Numbered from the stretch's first letter, positions 18,522-26,978 are shown. The stretch: DNA of 49,341 nt from Bacillota bacterium (GCA_023391695.1 JAEWAK010000053.1:1-49341), one strand, 5' to 3'. Made by a program: numbers and translations. Notes: a model not told the origin generated them from the sequence alone.

Positions 18522-19514
18522 TTAATGTTTAACAGTAACCACTTTGTACACGATATATAAGCCATATGAAAGTAAAAGAATAATGCCCACTCTCCGTTTG
18601 ATTATTTTTCTGAACCATGAAATGATGAAGACCAAGACAGTAAGTATCAGCATGATGGCAACATCCAGCCAAAGACTTGCATCAGCCGGTATTGGTGAGA
18701 TAACAGATGAAAGTCCAAGCACCAGGAGTATATTAAAAATATTGCTGCCTATACAATTGCCCAAAACAATGTCCGGTTCTTTCTTAACCGCAGCTATAAT
18801 GCTTGTAATAAGCTCAGGCATAGTAGTAGCAATAGCAACAACGGTAAGACCAATTAATGTTTCACTCAAACCTAAACTATGAGCTATATCCGTACTGCTT
18901 CCCACGGTCAACTTTCCGCCAATAAAAAGACCTGTAAGGGAAAGGATGGAAAAGCACCACAACTTAATCATATTTTCTTTACTTTCAGCTTCTACAATTT
19001 CGTTTGATAACTGATTGCCGTCTGCATCCGTATCAATATCACCTTCGGCGTCAATTTCTATTTTCATGGAACCTTTTGAATCTTTGATAATATATAACAT
19101 AAAACTAATAAAACCACTGATAAGTATGACACCGTTTAAGCGTGAGAGCACTCCATTGTCAAAAAGCATGAGAGCTAGTATGATCTGAATTCCGATCAGT
19201 ATTGGAATTTCTCGCCTGACCACAGAATCCCTCACCTGCAAGGGCATGATGATAGCCGAAATACCTACAATCATTGCTGTATTAGCCAAAGAACTTCCGA
19301 CTACATTACCAAGGGTTAGTTGGTTTGTATGCGTTATACCGGAAACAATTCCAACCGCGAGCTCCGGTGCGCTGGTACCAAAGGCTACTACGGTAATACC
19401 TATAACAAATGAGGAAACTCCATACCTTTTTGCAATTTTTGATGATGAATCGATTAATATGTCCGCACTTTTAATTATCATGGCTAATCCCAGTATTAAT
19501 AAAAAATATTGCAT
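18522..19514 (-). CDS. Ca2+/Na+ antiporter of the CaCA family
   Basis: This is a membrane protein of about 330 residues with two inverted Na_Ca_ex repeats, carrying GTSAPELAVGIVSG and ATTMPELITSIIAAV, the two cation-binding alpha repeats. An acidic cytoplasmic loop lies between (DAEGDIDTDADGN). It probably exchanges Ca2+ for Na+ or H+. The start is ATG 19514, behind AGAAAGGA. A longer open frame to 19619 would run through a terminator hairpin and is not real. The gene stands alone behind an attenuator-like leader. Confidence 0.9.
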   Translation of the reverse strand: MQYFLLILGLAMIIKSADILIDSSSKIAKRYGVSSFVIGITVVAFGTSAPELAVGIVSGITHTNQLTLGNVVGSSLANTAMIVGISAIIMPLQVRDSVVRREIPILIGIQIILALMLFDNGVLSRLNGVILISGFISFMLYIIKDSKGSMKIEIDAEGDIDTDADGNQLSNEIVEAESKENMIKLWCFSILSLTGLFIGGKLTVGSSTDIAHSLGLSETLIGLTVVAIATTMPELITSIIAAVKKEPDIVLGNCIGSNIFNILLVLGLSSVISPIPADASLWLDVAIMLILTVLVFIISWFRKIIKRRVGIILLLSYGLYIVYKVVTVKH

Positions 19515-19544
19515 TGTAATTTTCCTTTCTATTTTATAAAAATT

Positions 19545-19579
19545 TATAAAAAAAATTGAGAGCCTCTTACGAAGCCCTC
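19545..19579 (-). terminator. Terminator inside the antiporter leader
   Basis: A nine-pair stem (GAGGGCTTC / GAGGCTCTC, GTAA loop) is followed by a run of eight T on the minus strand. It lies only 31 bp before the antiporter start, downstream of a promoter, so transcription must pass it. That is the layout of attenuators and riboswitch expression platforms. Confidence 0.75.
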
Positions 19580-19630
19580 CACCCATTAAGCCAAAATCTT
19601 GAAGTAGTTGTCTGCCCAACCGGATTATCA
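19580..19630 (-). promoter_or_regulatory. Putative sensor leader before the attenuator
   Basis: About 50 nt lie between the predicted start of transcription and the terminator. They contain GTTG-ggcaga-CAAC and a GGCTTAATGGGTGG segment whose G-rich end could compete with the terminator stem. I could not match it to the yybP-ykoY, NiCo, fluoride or M-box classes by eye. Confidence 0.4.
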
Positions 19631-19636
19631 GTATTT

Positions 19637-19642
19637 ATTATA
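19637..19642 (-). promoter_or_regulatory. -10 element of the antiporter promoter
   Basis: A perfect TATAAT on the minus strand lies about 120 bp before the start codon. The -35 region is weak. Confidence 0.5.
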
Positions 19643-19709
19643 TCACTCTTACCTGATTTTATATTAAAAATCAAGAAAATCTTTACCTTATCATAACTGG
19701 AACAAAAAT

Positions 19710-20420
19710 TTATATTTTTTGATTGAATTTTTTATATGGAATAATAATCCAAATCATTACAGATAGAAGTGCAGGCAGCATTAATTTTATGTCTTTCATC
19801 ATGCAAAGCTTTGCAATCCAAAAGGAAGGAAGAACTAAGAATGCATACTGCACATCTGATGATAAGAAAAAGGGGACCGGCAGCCCCAGCATCAAAAGAC
19901 CGGAAAGTTTGCCGATTGCCATCCCTTCCACCCGATTATGTGAAAAAGTAAACAACAGGAGGGAGGCAGCAATGCTGACCGTACACGTAAGCAGACTGAT
20001 AAGCAGTATCATTTCATTCGACCATACGGTCAATGAAAACCATTTTACAAGAATGACGCATACCATAAAAGCAATCACGGCAGGAAATATCAACCTTGAC
20101 AGGATATAACCTCTTTTGCCTACCGGTGTTACTGCAAGGTAGTTAGTCATGTTTTCATCGAATTCCGTCAGCATCATCATGGCGGAGGCAAAGCAAAGCA
20201 TGTAAGGCGTTATGAGTGCCAGCAGCAGGTCAAACAGCAAGTAATAGTCCTTTAATACTTTTATCTGTCCAAAGTAACCGCATAGGATATTCTCAATCGC
20301 CGGTATTCCAAGGCGTATGAAAAAAGCAGTTAAGACAGTGCCGGTACACACCGCGGCAAGCATGCTATCCTTAATTATTTGCCTGATAAACATAGTGAAC
20401 GACTTGAAAAGCGGTCTCAC
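19710..20420 (-). CDS. ABC exporter permease 2
   Basis: This is a protein of about 236 residues with six predicted membrane helices, and the last gene of the TetR-ABC operon. It looks like the second permease of a fluoroquinolone/multidrug-type export ABC system (two half permeases plus one ATPase). The best start is GTG 20420, seven bases after GGGAGG; a longer frame would overlap the upstream permease. The substrate is unknown. Confidence 0.78.
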   Translation of the reverse strand: MRPLFKSFTMFIRQIIKDSMLAAVCTGTVLTAFFIRLGIPAIENILCGYFGQIKVLKDYYLLFDLLLALITPYMLCFASAMMMLTEFDENMTNYLAVTPVGKRGYILSRLIFPAVIAFMVCVILVKWFSLTVWSNEMILLISLLTCTVSIAASLLLFTFSHNRVEGMAIGKLSGLLMLGLPVPFFLSSDVQYAFLVLPSFWIAKLCMMKDIKLMLPALLSVMIWIIIPYKKFNQKI

Positions 20421-20454
20421 AATTTGACACCTCCCATAGATTGTAAACTCTTTT

Positions 20455-21108
20455 TTATATATGACATGCAACAATTACTGATATTATCGTCCAAAACACA
20501 AGGATAACCGCTGCCAGCAATGCGCTATCACCATTTTGGCACAGTTCGATAATACATACTCCAGGATGAAGTATTATCCAGCTCGGTTTCCATCCAAGTA
20601 ACCACGCAATAGCAGGTAGGTTTATTATTAGCTCCGCGGGTATGGATGCTACAACAAACTGATTTAGTGAAATTATATTCGCCGCAACCATTAGTCCCGC
20701 AGAAGAAAACAAACAGGAACCAAAAAATATGCCGACTACAAAAAGAAATGCGTTTGAAATAACCCCGCTGCAAAAACCTATAAGCAGACCAACAGTCGAG
20801 GAAATCAAGGCGATAGACACTAGCTTTGATACCACATATTCTATCGGTTTGACAGGAGATACGGCGATACTGCTCAAAACCCGTTCGCTTTTTTCAAATA
20901 AGAAAATTGCTCCCATGAAGTAAAGTCCCATAGCGGCAGGATCGGTAAAAATCATCAGGATTGCAGCTCTCTCCCTCCAATCTACAGGTAAGGCATAAAG
21001 CAAGCTGATGTATATAACAGAAAAAATCAGGTATATGAAGTAGAATCCGTACTTGAACTGAAAACGGATATCTCCTATGAGTAAAGCCTTCACCCTCATT
21101 GCAGACAC
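20455..21108 (-). CDS. ABC exporter permease 1
   Basis: This is a 217-residue polytopic protein with about six helices. It begins inside the ATPase gene (13-bp overlap), so translation is coupled. Segments such as YFMGAIFLFEKSERVLSSI and SPVKPIEYVVSKL resemble ABC-2-type exporters. It probably pairs with the permease at 19710 to form the pore. Confidence 0.8.
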   Translation of the reverse strand: MSAMRVKALLIGDIRFQFKYGFYFIYLIFSVIYISLLYALPVDWRERAAILMIFTDPAAMGLYFMGAIFLFEKSERVLSSIAVSPVKPIEYVVSKLVSIALISSTVGLLIGFCSGVISNAFLFVVGIFFGSCLFSSAGLMVAANIISLNQFVVASIPAELIINLPAIAWLLGWKPSWIILHPGVCIIELCQNGDSALLAAVILVFWTIISVIVACHI

Positions 21109-21941
21109 CTCCCCGTTAACTCAACAAAAATATCGTTCAAGGTTGGTTCGCTGCTGTGAATGGATAACAGACGATTTTCATGTATAAGACGATGAAGCAT
21201 ATCATCTCTGCCGGTCTGGCTCAATGGGATTTCTACCTGTTTCTCCCGGCCATCGTAAAAATAAGTATAACGAACCTTGGAGGCACCTCTTGACATAATC
21301 AGATTATGTGGTGTATCCAGTGCCCGCAACTCTCCGTCTACAATGAAAGCAACACGATCACACAGCTCGGTTGCATCATACATGTTGTGGGTAGTCAGAA
21401 GAATGGTTTTTCCTTTTGCTTTTTCCATTAAAATAATATCTTTCATAATCCTTGCGTTGGAAGGATCAAGTCCGGAGGTCGGCTCATCCAAAAAAATCAG
21501 GTCGGGATTATGGAGCAGTGCCTTGATGAAGTTAAGCCTTGCCTTCATCCCTTTGGAAAAGTCCGACACCTTTTTATCCGCATCAGACATTAAACCTACA
21601 CATTCTAACAACGGATCAATTGCCTGATACTTTTTGTAGAGGGAAGCAAAGAACAATAGATTTTCCCGTGCGGTCAGCTTCTCATACAGGCTTGGAAATT
21701 CAAAGTCCACACCGATATTCTCATAAAACCCGTAATCGTGTTTTTTTACCTCGCACCCATTCACGACAACGCTGCCCACATATGTCGTAAGTAGACCTGT
21801 AAGGATTTTCTGCAGCGTACTTTTTCCTGCGCCAGATGGACCCAAAAAACCAAAAATCTCACCCTTTTGAACATCGAAACTCATATTATTAATAAATGGT
21901 TTCTTTGTATAACTGAAACGTAAATTCTGCACCTGAATCAT
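21096..21941 (-). CDS. ABC exporter ATP-binding protein
   Basis: This 281-residue ATPase has Walker A GPSGAGKST, a non-canonical signature FSKGMKARL, Walker B DLIFLDEPTSGLD and an H-loop LLTTHNM. The C-terminal 60 residues are the usual exporter extension. It powers the two permeases that follow. Its start overlaps the tetR stop by 4 bp. The family resembles drug exporters; the substrate is not deducible here. Confidence 0.92.
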   Translation of the reverse strand: MIQVQNLRFSYTKKPFINNMSFDVQKGEIFGFLGPSGAGKSTLQKILTGLLTTYVGSVVVNGCEVKKHDYGFYENIGVDFEFPSLYEKLTARENLLFFASLYKKYQAIDPLLECVGLMSDADKKVSDFSKGMKARLNFIKALLHNPDLIFLDEPTSGLDPSNARIMKDIILMEKAKGKTILLTTHNMYDATELCDRVAFIVDGELRALDTPHNLIMSRGASKVRYTYFYDGREKQVEIPLSQTGRDDMLHRLIHENRLLSIHSSEPTLNDIFVELTGRCLQ

Positions 21942-22543
21942 ATCGTTCCCCCCTCAAAAAATTGAATAATAACACCACGTAACATTATCCTAATAGTTTC
22001 GTCAAATACATCTTCATCGATTTCCCGTTTATGTGACATCGTACAAAAAATAGCCCGTAAGGCAGCACTGAATATTTTTATAGTGCTTTCAGTGTGCTTG
22101 CCGGGAAGAAGAGAAAGCAACCGTTCCATGTTAAAATCATCTTTTTGAGTATGGGCTTTTACAACCTCCAGCGGCAATTTCCGCACCAACAGTTCTAACT
22201 CCCCGCTTGATAAAAAAGAATATATAAAAGTGGAATCCACCCACTTATATAACTGAAAGATTACGTCGGTAATTGTATCCACATTGATATTGCTACGTAA
22301 TTCATCAAGCCGGTACAGCAGGTCAGTCTGTATTTGATCCTGAAGTGTATTGAACACTTCAAAAAAAAGCAATTCCTTGGATGGATAGAACAGGTAGAAG
22401 GTTCCTTTGGGAATATTCACCCGTTTGACTAATTCATCCACTGATGTTTTTCGCATCCCAAATTGAGTAAGGCATACCTGCGCTTCCTCCATCAGCCGTT
22501 TTTTAATGTATACTCTCTCGCCTTCTGAAAAGGTCTTTGGCAT
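21938..22543 (-). CDS. TetR-family repressor of the ABC exporter
   Basis: This 201-residue regulator has an N-terminal HTH (MRKTSVDELVKRVNIPKGTF, YLFYPSKELL) and a helical ligand domain. It is the first gene of the exporter operon. A perfect operator palindrome overlaps its promoter (22560-22606), which strongly suggests self-repression with release by the exported compound. Confidence 0.9.
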   Translation of the reverse strand: MPKTFSEGERVYIKKRLMEEAQVCLTQFGMRKTSVDELVKRVNIPKGTFYLFYPSKELLFFEVFNTLQDQIQTDLLYRLDELRSNINVDTITDVIFQLYKWVDSTFIYSFLSSGELELLVRKLPLEVVKAHTQKDDFNMERLLSLLPGKHTESTIKIFSAALRAIFCTMSHKREIDEDVFDETIRIMLRGVIIQFFEGGTI

Positions 22544-22559
22544 AATATCAACTCCAATC

Positions 22560-22606
22560 CTATTTGACTATTATGTTCATTATAGTCAAATAGTTTTTTT
22601 TGTCAA
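22560..22606 (-). promoter_or_regulatory. tetR-ABC promoter with overlapping operator
   Basis: On the minus strand TTGACA (22601-22606) and TATAAT (22579-22584) are 16 bp apart. A perfect 12-bp inverted repeat, CTATTTGACTAT (22560-22571) and ATAGTCAAATAG (22582-22593), covers the -10 and spacer. It is about 17 bp from the tetR start codon, an ideal position for autorepression. Confidence 0.85.
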
Positions 22607-22656
22607 TACCTAATTTTAAACCAAATGGCATCGCAAATAATCAGGCGCCAATTAAG

Positions 22657-22781
22657 TTACTCCATCTTAATCTCACGTTCTTTTTTCGTTGTAAATGCTC
22701 TCATAAGAGGGGGTGTATCATTGGATTCAGCGCCATATATGAGTAGGCGGCTATGGCTATAGCAGGAAGCAAATCAAGATA
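22657..22781 (-). pseudogene. C-terminal remnant of a Na+-translocating decarboxylase beta subunit
   Basis: Two minus-strand frames joined by one frameshift read LDLLPAIAIAAYSYMALNPM and then MRAFTTKKEREIKME before a stop. This matches the AAYSYM-PxxQPP-TTKxER segment near the end of OadB/GcdB-type subunits. There is no start and no remainder of the gene. The spacer 22607-22862 holds nothing else I can identify. Confidence 0.6.
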
Positions 22782-22862
22782 TTAGTAGAGTAATAGTTTC
22801 AGTTTAATTATGTGTATATTAATTCTTATTTATATAAATTAAGTTATAATAATAAGGCTGGC

Positions 22863-23237
22863 TCAGTCTTTGATTAGGGAAATAATTGCACGGCTAATCA
22901 GAGTAAAAAACAATGAAACAATACCAGTTACGTTATTAAATAACGGAATCAGCAGTATGATAAATGCAACTGCAATGATAAAGAGTACACCAAATATTTT
23001 TGACAGTAGAGCCATTAAAGCAGCTTTTTTAAAATTGTATTTTGCTGAGCTCTGCATAGCTAATACTTGTAAAGAATAATTTAGGATAGAAGCCGTGCTT
23101 CCCATGACAATACCCAATACTCTAGAAAGGTCGCACATATCTGTAAGAATAAAAAAGCCAATCACCATAAATGATAAGCCGCTTACGCACAGAACAGTTC
23201 CTGCTATATCCAGTTTCACTTTTGTTTGAAACTTCAT
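22863..23237 (-). CDS. Four-helix membrane protein of unknown function
   Basis: This 124-residue protein has four predicted membrane helices (about 10-32, 37-58, 70-98, 101-121) and no recognised domain. A GGGAGG ribosome site lies eight bases before the ATG at 23237. It appears monocistronic. A 9-bp inverted repeat lies 30-65 bp upstream. Confidence 0.7.
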   Translation of the reverse strand: MKFQTKVKLDIAGTVLCVSGLSFMVIGFFILTDMCDLSRVLGIVMGSTASILNYSLQVLAMQSSAKYNFKKAALMALLSKIFGVLFIIAVAFIILLIPLFNNVTGIVSLFFTLISRAIISLIKD

Positions 23238-23265
23238 TTATTTTCCTCCCATAATACATTGGCCA

Positions 23266-23302
23266 CTTTATTGAGATGATTCAGATGGACATTTCAATAA
23301 AG
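23266..23302. promoter_or_regulatory. Inverted repeat upstream of the 124-residue membrane gene
   Basis: CTTTATTGA (23266-23274) and TCAATAAAG (23294-23302) form a perfect 9-bp inverted repeat with a 19-bp spacer, just before the ribosome site of the gene at 22863. It could be an operator. Confidence 0.3.
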
Positions 23303-23863
23303 TCTTGAATGCTCTTGATAATCTCTTACAAGGATGATGTAGTCCCCGAATGTTGGTTTAAAACAATTTCATTAATTTTTATATAAAGCGGTTGCAGTTT
23401 TTCAATCTCAACAATCAGAAAAGCCGGGCTCCGCCTGCCAAACGATAGAGCTAATCGACAGTTTGTAAAAATGCAGTGCTTAATCACTGCTGTATTTAAG
23501 GAAGGCAAATGAAATTGAATTGTATAAAAATTAAAATCCCTGATACAATAAGGATATTTCCAAAACCCTTTGCAAAAATTGTATGATGCAGCTTCCTGCA
23601 GTCAAAAAGTTAAAACCACTCACAGAAAACAAGTATATTGACGGTAATTGTTCTTATATACTTGATATTTCTTCAATTGTTTTCAAAACGTAAATGATGA
23701 AATCATAAATATGATGATAAATAGAGATAAATAAATATTTAATACATAAAATACCCACCAATCAGTGAGCTTTGGGATTGTAAGGATATTTCTTCTTGAA
23801 GTATATTCTTTCATAGTGTTACTAATCATTGATGTATAATCCCTAGTCCCACAAATAAAAAAA

Positions 23864-23896
23864 GGTGGGAAGCTCGTAAATAACGAGCTTCCCACC
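23864..23896 (-). terminator. Perfect 14-bp terminator hairpin with no gene in front
   Basis: GGTGGGAAGCTCGT and ACGAGCTTCCCACC pair perfectly around a 5-nt loop. Seven T residues follow on the minus strand. No intact minus-strand gene lies upstream for more than 1.5 kb, so it may be the last trace of a lost gene or end a small RNA. Confidence 0.7.
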
Positions 23897-24211
23897 CCAG
23901 AAGCTTAAACTCTTGAAATCGAATAAAATATTCGTTCAACCGTAAAAGATCTTATTTATTTATAAAATGATAGCACAGATTTCTGTATTTGGCAAGATAA
24001 ATTACAAGACAGTTCGACTACTAATCATACTTTACCCTATCATTTGTATATACATATCCTCAGATTTATAAAATAAGTAGAAAATCACTTTTTGAATATT
24101 TAACCGCATTCCATATTGTGAAAGACATGCTAGACCTTCTTCCTGCAGTCGTTATATGATATATTTTCCTTCATTATCTATGAAGATTTTTGGTGTTATA
24201 TCATCACACTT

Positions 24212-24252
24212 AATATTATATGACTAATTTTGTAAATTAGTCATATAATATT
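24212..24252. repeat. 41-nt perfect palindromic hairpin
   Basis: Nineteen-base arms pair perfectly around TGT: the left arm contains ATATGACTAATTT and the right arm AAATTAGTCATAT. The stem is AT-rich. TTTTCTTC follows on the plus strand, so it could terminate plus-strand transcription or be a mobile-element end. Confidence 0.6.
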
Positions 24253-24397
24253 TTCTTCTAATAAACTTTTGATGATTATATATACTGCTATTTGAGAACT
24301 AGAAAATTGCTTTAGGTTAAAGTTACTTATAAATTTAAAATCATAAGAAAATACTATTCTAATGCTATTTGATTTTCAGGTTAAGAATTTAATCTTG

Positions 24398-24578
24398 GTG
24401 TTCATATCTCATCTAATACCCGTTGTTATCTATGAAAACGGTAAAGTAACGGGTTAAAATTTGCACTTTTTCGCATCAATTTTCGCCTATTTTCTGCTCT
24501 ATAACCACTAAATATGTGTTTGAAACTGCTTATTCTTTGTCTCAACCACAATTCGCCATCATTATTATCACTTCAACA
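24398..24578. repeat. Diverged dispersed repeat, copy 2
   Basis: This is similar to 5780-5972 in the same orientation (shared TCTATGAAAACGGT, AAAATTTG, CCACAATTCG, CATTATTATCA). The two copies differ by many substitutions and small indels, so the duplication is old. Confidence 0.5.
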
Positions 24579-24962
24579 TGCTTGGTGTATGGTTTATCCT
24601 ACCTATTTGCTTTCACTTGTTGAAACATAGTTCTTTGCCAAGTGATCACGTCCTTTTCCCATAATTAAACTCCTTATTTCCCAGACAGCTTTGTTACAGT
24701 AGCGCCATCTGTAATATCAATTCTATCTGCTTTTATCATCTATTGTCGAGATTTCTTTTCTTTATTTATATCGAAAAGTTAAATAGAAAGTATTTTTTAA
24801 TAAAATAATTATCAAAAACTTAAATTGAGTGGACAAACTATTATAAGTTTAGTCTTAAAATGATGTTTTTGAATAAAATGCACAAATTAATGGCATCTTC
24901 CAATAATAAGTCAATCTCAAAAGCAATCATCAAAAATTCGTACATATAAACTCTTAATAGAA

Positions 24963-24998
24963 AGAGAGCGTAGAAAATCAAATCTACTCTCTCTTTTT
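24963..24998 (+). terminator. Terminator-like hairpin facing the plus strand
   Basis: AGAGAGCGTAGA and TCTACTCTCTCT pair with one mismatch and are followed by TTTTT on the plus strand. The only plus-strand frame before it is 29 codons (24860-24949) without a ribosome site, so a small RNA is as likely as a peptide. Confidence 0.4.
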
Positions 24999-25149
24999 AG
25001 CCCAGCGATATAATCTTATTATTCCGGATAATCCGTTCTACAGCATTTTTACAGCACTAATATAACAGTTGAATTAACAACACCATTAATTATCGGTGTA
25101 TACCATTCCGTTATTATAAGAATTTTCTTTGTTAAATCCTCCCATCTCT

Positions 25150-25198
25150 CTCTAATTTACTAATTGTTTATGATTTGCCTATAAAATGTTTAAGAAAT
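25150..25198 (-). promoter_or_regulatory. Triple 11-bp direct-repeat box (copy A), weak -10
   Basis: On the minus strand the units are ATTTCTTAAAC, ATTTTATAGGC and AAATCATAAAC, then 10 bp, then TTAGAG (a poor -10). The repeats match the family upstream of many genes in this region. No convincing gene follows; the best nearby frame is only 19 codons, at about 25.1 kb. Confidence 0.5.
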
Positions 25199-25396
25199 AT
25201 TAATCCATTCTATAACTGTCAAATTTTGTTCAAAATAATTGACTAATCTTAAATTTTCATATAAATAGAAAATTCCATCCCATATGAACCAGCATAAAAG
25301 ATTTAGATGTATTTTAAATTTTCAGTTATTATTTCTCTGCAGTAAAAATTTATAGTGCAATTAGTTCATTCATAGTTCACTATGAATCGAGATATA

Positions 25397-25445
25397 GTTC
25401 ATGAGAGAATAGACCTTCCCTCTGACCGAAAGGTCTATTCTTTGT
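25397..25445 (-). terminator. Hairpin downstream of the first DUF paralogue
   Basis: A perfect 11-bp stem (GAATAGACCTT / AAGGTCTATTC) is extended by an outer GTTCA/TGAAC pair. It lies about 130 bp past the stop of the gene at 25573. The T-tract is poor, so terminator status is uncertain. Confidence 0.4.
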
Positions 25446-25572
25446 GAACTTAATTAAAAATCAGATTAAATATATTGTTATTCTTCCCCAGATTTGATAC
25501 CAAGAAGCTACACCTACACACTCCATATAAGAACGATCCCAGTCCCCAAGGCGTGTTTGTTACAAGATTTTT

Positions 25573-26106
25573 TTAGTTACTCAGCAGGCTAGCCGCTTTT
25601 TCGCAGACCTCATAAATTTCATCGTACTTTTTATCAATAATCGGGTTAACCTCCGCTGATTTACCGCTGCTAATCCGACGGAAAAATAGATAAGGAGTGA
25701 TCCAGCCAATAAATGCTGGGATCGCCAAAACAATACAAAGCGGAATGTTCCCCACGGTTATTGCAAATACCGAGCCAGTCATAAATGCTGTACCTACTAA
25801 TCCTACTACATACGCAACCGTGGATGCTTTCACTACCTTAGAGAATTCCAGTGATTCAATTTCAGCAACACCAGTATCAAACTGGCGCTGAAGTCTTGAA
25901 ATTTCCGCTTTGTTACGGAGTTTGCGGTTGCGCTTGAATTTCAGCAGGACATAGTTGGCTCCCTGGGGTGGTGTCTGTGATCCCTCTAGCTCCCAGCCGA
26001 AGCTGCGGTAACTGTCTGCGTAGACGGATTCCATACTGCGCTTGACAGTCAGATCCTTATATTCATAACCAACAAAATTGTTTTCATTTTTTACAGATTC
26101 ATTCAT
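25573..26106 (-). CDS. Two-TM protein of unknown function, paralogue 1 of 3
   Basis: This is a 177-residue protein. Residues 10-45 carry a conserved N-terminal motif (FVGYEYKDLTVKRSMESVY, then SFGW). Residues 48-90 are basic and probably coiled (LKFKRNRKLRNKAEISRLQR). Two membrane helices follow at about 93-115 and 120-142. The C-terminal tail ends YDEIYEVCEKAASLL. Proteins at 27510 and 36600 share every block. I do not recognise a named family. It is last in an operon with the peptide at 26555 and the protein at 26239, behind direct-repeat boxes B and C. Confidence 0.8.
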   Translation of the reverse strand: MNESVKNENNFVGYEYKDLTVKRSMESVYADSYRSFGWELEGSQTPPQGANYVLLKFKRNRKLRNKAEISRLQRQFDTGVAEIESLEFSKVVKASTVAYVVGLVGTAFMTGSVFAITVGNIPLCIVLAIPAFIGWITPYLFFRRISSGKSAEVNPIIDKKYDEIYEVCEKAASLLSN

Positions 26107-26238
26107 AATTCCTTCTCCTTTATAATATGTTTTTTTGTACGCCTCCTGGCTACTTCACAATATCTTCAAAGTGTTATCCCAGTAGCCCTTACGACCACTA
26201 GTATAATCTTTCTAAAGTTTTAATAATAATATGGAAAA

Positions 26239-26565
26239 TCAATCCTTTCCGACGAGTTTTTCGAAACGTTCCTGTGAATATTGGACATGCTCGTCCAGAC
26301 GTTTCTGAGATTCCTTGATATGCTCATCCAAATGTACGAGTGAGTTCTGAATATCAACTTCTATCTGATCCCCTGAGCGATGAATGCTGTCTTTCGTAAT
26401 CTCTTGTGACCATTTGACATTGTCATCCATAAAATTCTGAGACCACGCTACCTCTCTTTTTGTTGTAAGTGAAATGAGTACACCAGCTATAAATATGACG
26501 GCAACTATACCTAATCCAATTAATGTAATGCTGATTTTCTTGGTAATGGAAATTTTAGTGTTCAT
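26239..26565 (-). CDS. Single-pass membrane protein with amphipathic repeat tail
   Basis: This is a 108-residue protein. Residues 12-33 form one membrane helix. The tail shows imperfect seven-to-eleven-residue repeats (SQEITKDSIHRS, LDEHIKESQKRLDEHVQYSQ) that should form a coiled coil or surface helix. No family is recognised. Its start overlaps the end of the small peptide gene at 26555, so the two are translationally coupled, with the gene at 25573 following. Confidence 0.75.
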   Translation of the reverse strand: MNTKISITKKISITLIGLGIVAVIFIAGVLISLTTKREVAWSQNFMDDNVKWSQEITKDSIHRSGDQIEVDIQNSLVHLDEHIKESQKRLDEHVQYSQERFEKLVGKD

Positions 26566-26695
26566 GTACCTCCTCCTTTTCCTGACAATGGATTTTAGCT
26601 TTCGTAATTGCTAATGCGATACCTGCTCCTACAATTGCAATTCCAACTGCGACTGCAACTGCAAGGACCCCGGTACGTGCAAAAAAAGTAATCAT
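26555..26695 (-). CDS. 46-residue hydrophobic membrane peptide
   Basis: An ATG at 26695, eight bases after GAAAGGAG, opens a 46-codon frame. Residues 9-31 are an Ala/Val/Gly-rich membrane helix (VLAVAVAVGIAIVGAGIALA), and the tail is charged (KAKIHCQEKEEVHEH). It overlaps the next gene by 11 bp. It resembles the other tiny peptides at 35590, 43102 and 45571 in build, and it follows box B directly. Confidence 0.75.
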   Translation of the reverse strand: MITFFARTGVLAVAVAVGIAIVGAGIALAITKAKIHCQEKEEVHEH

Positions 26696-26748
26696 GTAAA
26701 TGCTCCTTTCATAATATAATAAAGTGCTTTATCTTTTATACTGTACTC

Positions 26749-26797
26749 ATTGTACCGTATCTTTGTTTATGAAATGCTTCTGTATTATTTAAGAAAT
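26749..26797 (-). promoter_or_regulatory. Triple 11-bp direct-repeat promoter (copy B)
   Basis: Minus-strand units are ATTTCTTAAAT, AATACAGAAGC and ATTTCATAAAC, then exactly 10 bp, then TACAAT as -10. It serves the operon beginning with the 46-residue peptide at 26695. Confidence 0.7.
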
Positions 26798-26919
26798 ATG
26801 AAATACAACCAGAACTCCATCCACAATTAATTTTCCTTTATTCTTTTTGTTTTCGCTCATCTAAGCACTTTTACATACTAGTAAAACTTTATTGTTATCT
26901 TTTCCCCTTTGATGATTGT

Positions 26920-26968
26920 AGCTTAGCTTTATTTTGTTTATGAATTGCTTCATTTTGATTCAAGAAAT
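26920..26968 (-). promoter_or_regulatory. Triple 11-bp direct-repeat box (copy C), weak -10
   Basis: Units ATTTCTTGAAT, CAAAATGAAGC and AATTCATAAAC are followed by 10 bp and a poor -10 (TAAGCT). It lies 170 bp upstream of copy B, with which it shares the AAGC and TTCATAAAC words, so it may be a duplicate or an auxiliary site. Confidence 0.5.
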
Positions 26969-26978
26969 ATTAAAAAAA

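Larger units (their letters stand above)
23303..25572. other. 2.3-kb gene-poor stretch
   Basis: I see no gene I can support here. Short frames of 60-70 codons (for example 23326-23508 and 23683-23895, minus) lack ribosome sites and known motifs. The stretch holds two strong hairpins, a long palindrome, the second dispersed-repeat copy, a hairpin with a plus-strand T-run and a regulon-type box without a clear gene. All are listed separately. Confidence 0.6.

Noticed and set aside
19515..19619. N-terminal extension of the antiporter (start at 19619)
   Set aside because: It would translate a terminator hairpin with a T-run; ATG 19514 has a good ribosome site and begins at the first helix of the family.
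23326..23508. 60-codon minus-strand frame
   Set aside because: No ribosome site, no recognisable motif, and it ends in a promoter region; kept out of the gene list.
23683..23895. 70-codon minus-strand frame with hydrophobic end
   Set aside because: Its start lies in a terminator stem and it has no ribosome site.
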